In this document: positions 57,452 to 64,000 of the stretch, piece after piece
How positions within the stretch are numbered: position 1 is the stretch's first letter
How the letters are laid out: every line of letters starts with the position of its first letter
Source of the DNA: Pseudomonas chlororaphis
Lineage (GTDB): Bacteria; Pseudomonadota; Gammaproteobacteria; Pseudomonadales; Pseudomonadaceae
NCBI GenBank assembly: GCA_001023535.1
Contig: CP011020.1
Location: 4,601,734-4,665,733 of the forward strand
Direction: 5' to 3'
DNA: 64,000 nt
Notes under the pieces: model-generated
Seen by the model: the letters and a program-made list of their open reading frames with translations, nothing else
Told to the model about the DNA's origin: nothing
The model's database searches: none
Made by a program: the position numbers and the translations under genes

Positions 57452-60400
57452 GCCTTCAATCCTGCATGTAGATCCTGCAAGCGGCGCACGGTCTTCTCGG
57501 GACCGAACTTGAGCGCTTCGCAGATCGCTTCGCCCGCAGCAATGGTCGTGGTGCAGTAGATCTTGTGCTGCAGGGCGTTGCGACGAATGGAGTAGGAATC
57601 GGCGATCGACTGGCGACCCTCGGTGGTGTTGATGATCAGCGTGACTTCGTCATTCTTGATCATGTCGACCACGTGCGGACGGCCCTCGGTCACCTTGTTC
57701 ACGCGGCGCACTTTCAGGCCTGCCGCCTCGATCAGCTTGGCAGTACCGGCAGTGGCGACCACTTCGAAGCCCAAGTTGATCAGATCACGGGCCACGCCTG
57801 CAACCAGTGGCTTGTCGTCATCACGCACGCTGATGAACGCCGTACCACCGGTCGGCAGCACTTCGCTGGCGCCCATCTGGGCCTTGGCGAAGGCTTCGCC
57901 GAAGGTGTCACCGACGCCCATCACTTCACCGGTGGATTTCATTTCCGGGCCGAGGATCGGGTCGACACCTGGGAACTTGGCGAACGGGAACACCGCCTCT
58001 TTCACGCTGTAGAAATTCGGGATGATTTCCTTGGTGAAGCCCAGTTCCTTCAGGGTTTTGCCAGCCATGACACGCGCGGCGATCATGGCCAGGGAAACAC
58101 CGATGCACTTGGAGACGAACGGCACGGTACGCGAAGCGCGCGGGTTGACCTCGATGACGTAGATGTCTTCGCCCTGAAGCGCCAACTGCACGTTCATCAA
58201 GCCGACAACACCCAGTTCCAGGGCCATTTTCTTGACCTGCTCGCGCATCTCGTCCTGGATGTGGGCCGGCAGCGAGTAAGGCGGCAGCGAGCACGCGGAG
58301 TCACCGGAGTGAACACCGGCCTGCTCGATGTGCTGCATGATCGCGCCAATCACCACGTCCTTGCCGTCGCAGACCGCATCCACGTCCATTTCGATGGCGC
58401 AGTTGAGGAAGTGGTCCAGCAGCACCGGGCTATCGTTGGACACCTGGACCGCTTCGCGCAGGTAGCGCTTGAGTTCTTCTTCCTGGTAGACGATTTCCAT
58501 CGCACGGCCGCCCAATACGTAGGACGGACGCACCACCAGCGGGTAGCCGATCTTGGCGGCGGCACGAATCGCTTCGTCTTCGCTGCGCACGGTGGCGTTT
58601 GGCGGCTGGCGCAGGTTCAGGCGCTCGACCATCTGCTGGAAGCGCTCACGGTCTTCGGCGCGGTCGATCGCGTCCGGGCTGGTGCCGATGATCGGTACGC
58701 CGGCGGCTTCCAGGGCACGCGCCAGTTTCAGCGGGGTCTGGCCGCCGTACTGGACGATGACGCCCTTGGGCTTCTCGACGCGGACGATTTCCAGCACGTC
58801 TTCCAGGGTCACTGGCTCGAAGTACAGGCGGTCGGAGGTGTCGTAGTCGGTGGAGACGGTTTCCGGGTTGCAGTTGACCATGATGGTCTCGTACCCGTCA
58901 TCGCGCAGGGCCAGTGCAGCGTGCACGCAGCAATAGTCGAACTCGATGCCCTGGCCGATCCGGTTAGGACCACCGCCCAGGATCATGATCTTGTCGCGGG
59001 TCGAAGGCGCGGCTTCGCACTCTTCTTCGTACGTGGAATACAGGTACGCGGTATCGGTGGCGAACTCGGCCGCGCAGGTGTCGACGCGCTTGTAGACCGG
59101 GAAAACTTCCAGCTTGTGGCGATGGGCGCGCAGGCTCTTCTCGGTCACGCCGAGCAGCTTGGCCAGGCGCTGGTCCGAGAAGCCCTTGCGCTTGAGGCGG
59201 AACATCATGTCGCGGTCGATGCTGGACATGCCCAGGGTCTTGACCTTTTCTTCGTCCTTGATCAGGTCTTCGATCTGCACCAGGAACCAAGGGTCGATCA
59301 TGTTCATGCCGAAGATCTGCTCGACGGTCATGCCGGCACGGAAGGCATCGGCCACGTACCAGATGCGCTCGGCGCCTGGCACGGTCAGCTCGCGCTTGAG
59401 CTCGCTCATGCTGTCCGGATGGCTCAGGTCCAGCTTCGGATCGAGGCCGCAGACACCGACTTCCAGGCCGCGAAGGGCTTTCTGCAGGGATTCCTGGAAG
59501 GTACGGCCAATCGCCATGACTTCACCGACCGACTTCATCTGGGTGGTCAGGCGGGCATCGGCCTTGGCGAACTTCTCGAAGGCAAAGCGCGGCAGCTTGG
59601 TGACGACGTAGTCGATGGACGGTTCGAAGGACGCCGGGGTCTTGCCACCGGTGATGTCGTTCGACAGCTCGTCGAGGGTGTAGCCCACGGCCAGCTTGGC
59701 CGCGACCTTGGCAATCGGGAAGCCCGTGGCTTTCGAGGCCAGGGCCGACGAGCGGGATACCCGCGGGTTCATTTCGATGACCACCATGCGGCCGGTGTCC
59801 GGGCAGATGCCGAACTGGACGTTGGAGCCGCCGGTTTCCACGCCGATCTCACGCAGCACCGCCAGGGAGGCGTTACGCAGGATCTGGTATTCCTTGTCCG
59901 TCAGGGTCTGGGCCGGCGCGACGGTGATCGAGTCACCGGTGTGCACGCCCATCGGGTCGAAGTTCTCGATGGAGCAGACGATGATGCAGTTGTCCTTTTT
60001 GTCGCGGACCACTTCCATCTCGTACTCTTTCCAGCCGATCAGCGATTCGTCGATCAGCAGTTCCTTGGTCGGCGACAAGTCCAGGCCACGGGCGCAGATT
60101 TCTTCGAACTCTTCACGGTTGTAGGCGATACCGCCACCGGTGCCGCCCATGGTGAAGGACGGACGGATGATGCAAGGGAAGCCGAGCTTCTCGAGAACCG
60201 CGTTGGCCTCTTCCATGCTGTGGGCGATGCCCGAGCGAGGGCACTCCAGGCCGATGGCCTTCATTGCCTTGTCGAAGCGCGAACGGTCTTCGGCCTTGTC
60301 GATGGTGTCGGCGTTGGCACCGATCATTTCCACACCGAATTTTTCCAGGACGCCTTCGCGCTCCAGGTCCAGGGCGCAGTTCAGCGCGGTCTGGCCACCC

Positions 60401-60669
60401 ATGGTCGGCAACAGGGCGTCAGGACGCTCTTTCTCGATGATCTTGGCGACGGTCTGCCATTTGATCGGCTCGATGTAGGTGGCGTCGGCCATGGCCGGGT
60501 CGGTCATGATGGTGGCCGGGTTGGAGTTCACCAGGATGACGCGGTAGCCCTCTTCGCGCAGGGCCTTGCAGGCCTGGGCGCCGGAGTAGTCGAACTCGCA
60601 GGCCTGGCCGATCACGATCGGGCCAGCGCCGAGAATCAGGATGCTTTTTATGTCTGTACGTTTTGGCAT
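57448..60669 (-). CDS. carB: Carbamoyl-phosphate synthase large subunit
   Basis: Makes carbamoyl phosphate for arginine and pyrimidines. 1073 residues, identical in length to E. coli CarB. The two homologous ATP-grasp halves are visible ([20 protein letters not shown] and [20 protein letters not shown]), plus the C-terminal allosteric MGS-like domain ([20 protein letters not shown]). The ATG at 60669 is set by the family start MPKRTDIK. 105 bases downstream of carA; the lysE-like gene that sits between carA and carB in P. aeruginosa is absent. Confidence 0.98.
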   Translation of the reverse strand: MPKRTDIKSILILGAGPIVIGQACEFDYSGAQACKALREEGYRVILVNSNPATIMTDPAMADATYIEPIKWQTVAKIIEKERPDALLPTMGGQTALNCALDLEREGVLEKFGVEMIGANADTIDKAEDRSRFDKAMKAIGLECPRSGIAHSMEEANAVLEKLGFPCIIRPSFTMGGTGGGIAYNREEFEEICARGLDLSPTKELLIDESLIGWKEYEMEVVRDKKDNCIIVCSIENFDPMGVHTGDSITVAPAQTLTDKEYQILRNASLAVLREIGVETGGSNVQFGICPDTGRMVVIEMNPRVSRSSALASKATGFPIAKVAAKLAVGYTLDELSNDITGGKTPASFEPSIDYVVTKLPRFAFEKFAKADARLTTQMKSVGEVMAIGRTFQESLQKALRGLEVGVCGLDPKLDLSHPDSMSELKRELTVPGAERIWYVADAFRAGMTVEQIFGMNMIDPWFLVQIEDLIKDEEKVKTLGMSSIDRDMMFRLKRKGFSDQRLAKLLGVTEKSLRAHRHKLEVFPVYKRVDTCAAEFATDTAYLYSTYEEECEAAPSTRDKIMILGGGPNRIGQGIEFDYCCVHAALALRDDGYETIMVNCNPETVSTDYDTSDRLYFEPVTLEDVLEIVRVEKPKGVIVQYGGQTPLKLARALEAAGVPIIGTSPDAIDRAEDRERFQQMVERLNLRQPPNATVRSEDEAIRAAAKIGYPLVVRPSYVLGGRAMEIVYQEEELKRYLREAVQVSNDSPVLLDHFLNCAIEMDVDAVCDGKDVVIGAIMQHIEQAGVHSGDSACSLPPYSLPAHIQDEMREQVKKMALELGVVGLMNVQLALQGEDIYVIEVNPRASRTVPFVSKCIGVSLAMIAARVMAGKTLKELGFTKEIIPNFYSVKEAVFPFAKFPGVDPILGPEMKSTGEVMGVGDTFGEAFAKAQMGASEVLPTGGTAFISVRDDDKPLVAGVARDLINLGFEVVATAGTAKLIEAAGLKVRRVNKVTEGRPHVVDMIKNDEVTLIINTTEGRQSIADSYSIRRNALQHKIYCTTTIAAGEAICEALKFGPEKTVRRLQDLHAGLKA

Positions 60670-60774
60670 GGGTTTGTCACTCAAATCCGCAGGTCAGTCG
60701 GCTAGGCCGTCGAACAATCTTTGAAGCGCCCAAGGGGGCCGCCGCGCTCGGGGCCGCCCTCAGGCTTCGCGCGG

Positions 60775-61911
60775 TCAGCGTCGCTTGGCCATCTCGTTGA
60801 TGAAGCGATCGAACAGCGGAGCCACGTCGTTCGGGCCCGGGCTCGCTTCAGGGTGGCCCTGGAAGCTGAACGCGCTCTTGTCGGTACGCTCGATGCCTTG
60901 CAGCGTGCCGTCGAACAGCGACTTGTGAATCGCCCGCACGTTGGCCGGCAGGGTCGCTTCGTCCACGGCGAAACCGTGGTTCTGGCTGGTGATCATGACG
61001 ACACCGGTATCCAGGTCCTGCACCGGGTGGTTGGCACCGTGGTGGCCATGACCCATCTTCACGGTCTTGGCGCCCGAGGCGAGGGCCAGCAGTTGATGGC
61101 CCAGGCAGATGCCGAATACCGGGATTTCGGTTTCCAGCACTTGCCGGATCGCCTGGATCGCGTAGTCGCAAGGCTCGGGGTCGCCCGGGCCGTTGGACAG
61201 GAACACGCCGTCGGGCTTGAGGGCCAGGACGTCGGCGGCCGGGGTTTGTGCCGGCACCACGGTCACGCGGCAACCGCGCTCGACCAGCATGCGCAGGATG
61301 TTCAGCTTGACGCCGTAGTCGTAGGCCACCACGTGATACGGCAGCTCGGACGCTTCGATCGTTGGGTGGCTGTCGGTCTTCAGGCTCCAGACCGAGGAAC
61401 GCCACTCGTACTGCGTCTTGGTGCTGACGACTTTCGCCAGGTCCATGCCCTTGAGGCCCGGGAACCCTTGGGCGGCAGCGATGGCGGCTTCTTCGGAGAT
61501 ATTGTCGCCGGCCATGATGCAGCCGTTTTGCGCGCCCTTCTCCCGCAGGATACGGGTCAGACGGCGAGTGTCGATACCGGCGATCGCCACGACGTTGTTG
61601 GCTTTCAGGTAATCGGACAGGGACATCGTGTTACGCCAGTTGCTCGCTACCAGCGGCAGGTCACGGATGACCAGGCCGGCGGACCAGACACGATCGGACT
61701 CGGCATCTTCCGGCGTGGTACCGGTGTTGCCGATGTGCGGGTAAGTCAGGGTAACGATTTGCTGGGCGTAGGAAGGATCGGTAAGAATTTCCTGATAGCC
61801 GGTCATTGCGGTGTTAAACACCACCTCACCAACGGTCTGACCGTCGGCTCCAATGGCTTCGCCGCGAAAAATGCTGCCATCAGCAAGGGCGAGTATGGCT
61901 GGCTTAGTCAA
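60775..61911 (-). CDS. carA: Carbamoyl-phosphate synthase small subunit
   Basis: The glutaminase subunit that feeds ammonia to CarB. 378 residues; class-I amidotransferase domain with the nucleophile in [20 protein letters not shown] and His/Glu in [12 protein letters not shown]. The start is a TTG with GGGAGG 7 bases upstream, the unusual initiation codon recalled for Pseudomonas carA. Preceded by a hairpin with T-run (61955-61994). Confidence 0.97.
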   Translation of the reverse strand: MTKPAILALADGSIFRGEAIGADGQTVGEVVFNTAMTGYQEILTDPSYAQQIVTLTYPHIGNTGTTPEDAESDRVWSAGLVIRDLPLVASNWRNTMSLSDYLKANNVVAIAGIDTRRLTRILREKGAQNGCIMAGDNISEEAAIAAAQGFPGLKGMDLAKVVSTKTQYEWRSSVWSLKTDSHPTIEASELPYHVVAYDYGVKLNILRMLVERGCRVTVVPAQTPAADVLALKPDGVFLSNGPGDPEPCDYAIQAIRQVLETEIPVFGICLGHQLLALASGAKTVKMGHGHHGANHPVQDLDTGVVMITSQNHGFAVDEATLPANVRAIHKSLFDGTLQGIERTDKSAFSFQGHPEASPGPNDVAPLFDRFINEMAKRR

Positions 61912-61954
61912 GAAGACCTCCCGTAAATAAAGCCTGAAAGGGCGATCGCAGGTT

Positions 61955-61994
61955 GTAAAAAAGCGGAGTGACGTATGGACACGTCACCCCGCTT
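61955..61994 (-). terminator. Terminator/attenuator in front of carA
   Basis: aagcggagtgacgt / acgtcaccccgctt, 14-bp stem with one mismatch and 6-base loop, then six T on the minus strand. Between dapB (about 170 bases upstream) and carA (50 bases downstream). It may end dapB transcription, act as carA attenuator, or both. Confidence 0.75.
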
Positions 61995-62166
61995 CTTCAC
62001 TGAATTATTCTGCGCGCTTTTAGTGGACACACTAAAGCTGTAGCTTACAGAAAAAGGCTTTTTTGGTCCACCGCTAATGAGCCTTAAAGGCAGGGGAATG
62101 CGACAGGCCGTCGCGAAGCGGTGCAAAACGGGGCTCAGTATAACGTGAACCCCGCTTTCTTTGGCA

Positions 62167-62982
<816 letters not shown>

Positions 62983-64000
62983 TTACAGATCGCCGAAGAA
63001 GCGCTTCACGCCTTCGAACCAACCGGTGGTTTTCGGGGAGTGGCTGTTGTCACCCTCCAGCGAACTGCGGAACTCCTCCAGCAACTCACGCTGGCGCCGA
63101 CTCAGGTTGACCGGCGTCTCCACCGCGACGCGGCACATCAGGTCGCCAGCGCCACCGCCGCGCACGGGCGCAACACCTTTGCCGCGGATCCGGAATTGCT
63201 TGCCGGTTTGCGTACCCTCGGGAATCTTCAACTTGACGCGACCGTCGAGGGTCGGGATCTCGAGCTCGCCACCCAAGGCCGCATCGACGAAGCTGATAGG
63301 CACTTCGCAGAACAGATGCTTGCCGTCGCGCTGGAAGATCGCGTGCTCGCGCACATTGATCACCACGTACAGGTCGCCGGTCGGGCCGCCCTGGGCACCC
63401 GCCTCGCCTTCGCCGGACAGACGAATGCGGTCACCGGTATCGACACCGGCCGGCACCTTGACCGACAGCGTCTTGTACTCTTCGACACGCCCTTCGCCGT
63501 GGCAGGAGTCGCACGGATCGGAAATGATCTTGCCCTGGCCATGGCAGCGCGGGCAGGTCTGCTGCACCGAGAAGAAGCCCTGTTGCATGCGAACCTGGCC
63601 GATGCCACCGCAGGTCGGGCACGTGACGGGCGAGGAACCCTTCTTGGCACCCGAGCCGTCGCACGGCTTGCAATTGACCAGCGTCGGCACGCGGATGTTG
63701 ACGGTGGTACCGCGCACCGCTTCTTCCAGGTTCAGCTCCAGGGTGTAGCGCAGATCGCTGCCACGCTGGGCGCCGCCACGGGCACCGCCGCGACCGCCAC
63801 CAAAGAAGTCACTGAACACGTCACCGAAAATGTCGGAGAAGTTCTGGCCGCCAAACCCGGCACCGCCGCCCCCCATGCTCGGGTCGACACCAGCATGACC
63901 ATACTGGTCGTAGGCCGCGCGCTTGCTGGAGTCGGACAGGACTTCGTAAGCCTCGTTGGCTTCCTTGAACAGTTCCTCGGACGCCTTGTCATCGGGATTA
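62983..64000 (-). CDS. dnaJ: Chaperone protein DnaJ (5' end beyond the window)
   Basis: Hsp40 co-chaperone of DnaK. The last 338 codons are visible; about 36 N-terminal residues, including the HPD motif, lie beyond 64000. Seen: J-domain helices III-IV ([20 protein letters not shown]), Gly/Phe-rich linker ([20 protein letters not shown]), four zinc motifs ([32 protein letters not shown]) and the substrate-binding C-terminal domains. Upstream on the strand one expects dnaK. Confidence 0.97.
   Translation of the reverse strand, partial: NPDDKASEELFKEANEAYEVLSDSSKRAAYDQYGHAGVDPSMGGGGAGFGGQNFSDIFGDVFSDFFGGGRGGARGGAQRGSDLRYTLELNLEEAVRGTTVNIRVPTLVNCKPCDGSGAKKGSSPVTCPTCGGIGQVRMQQGFFSVQQTCPRCHGQGKIISDPCDSCHGEGRVEEYKTLSVKVPAGVDTGDRIRLSGEGEAGAQGGPTGDLYVVINVREHAIFQRDGKHLFCEVPISFVDAALGGELEIPTLDGRVKLKIPEGTQTGKQFRIRGKGVAPVRGGGAGDLMCRVAVETPVNLSRRQRELLEEFRSSLEGDNSHSPKTTGWFEGVKRFFGDL

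Overview
This is about 64 kb of a high-GC Gammaproteobacterial chromosome, almost certainly a Pseudomonas of the fluorescens lineage. The gene order matches Pseudomonas blocks: speC-piu-ampED-nadC, pnp-rpsO-truB-rbfA-infB-nusA-rimP-tRNA, and ftsH-rlmE-yhbY-greA-carBA-dapB-dnaJ. REP/REPIN palindromes with the core GGAGCGAGCTTGCTCGCGA lie between genes, and the initiator tRNA, FruR/Cra operator and TTG-started carA are all of Pseudomonas type. No phage, IS transposase, CRISPR array or rRNA was seen. Assignments were made by reading the sequence; no database was searched.

Layout. 1-1544: AT-richer left edge, a 3' fragment of a dipeptide-ABC ATPase gene, a small acidic exported protein, REP elements. 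1545-3128: prfC (minus). 3457-6909: a four-gene osmoprotectant ABC importer. 6913-10008: two tandem halovibrin-like secreted proteins (minus). 10009-10875: an intergenic stretch with a 146-bp palindromic MITE-like element. 10876-12039: ornithine decarboxylase speC. 12088-15291: an apparent alpha-xenorhabdolysin (XaxAB/YaxAB) pore-forming toxin locus in which the A and B subunits are fused in one 756-residue protein, followed by a 303-residue unknown helical protein. 15508-22279: the iron-uptake piu locus. 22413-23954: Tat-exported PhoD-type phosphatase. 24155-31780: fructose PTS fruBKA with divergent fruR and tatD. 32265-39353: chemoreceptor, ampE/ampD, DUF1631 protein, nadC. 39429-40579: two small proteins, one exported and coiled-coil.

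40592-64000 is core genome, nearly all on the minus strand. From high to low coordinates it runs dnaJ (cut by the window end), dapB, carA, carB, greA, a membrane protein, [yhbY on plus], rlmE, ftsH, folP, glmM, tpiA, secG, tRNA-Leu(GAG), tRNA-fMet, rimP, nusA, infB, rbfA, truB, rpsO, pnp, tRNA-Thr(CGT). This joins translation, RNA decay, membrane proteolysis, envelope precursors, folate and pyrimidine/arginine synthesis.

The most unusual content is the fused XaxA-XaxB gene with its third-component neighbour, inserted between speC and the Sel1-piu block that are close neighbours in P. aeruginosa. Next come the tandem halovibrin-family genes with unlike C-termini, and a dppF fragment bounded by 13-bp direct repeats.
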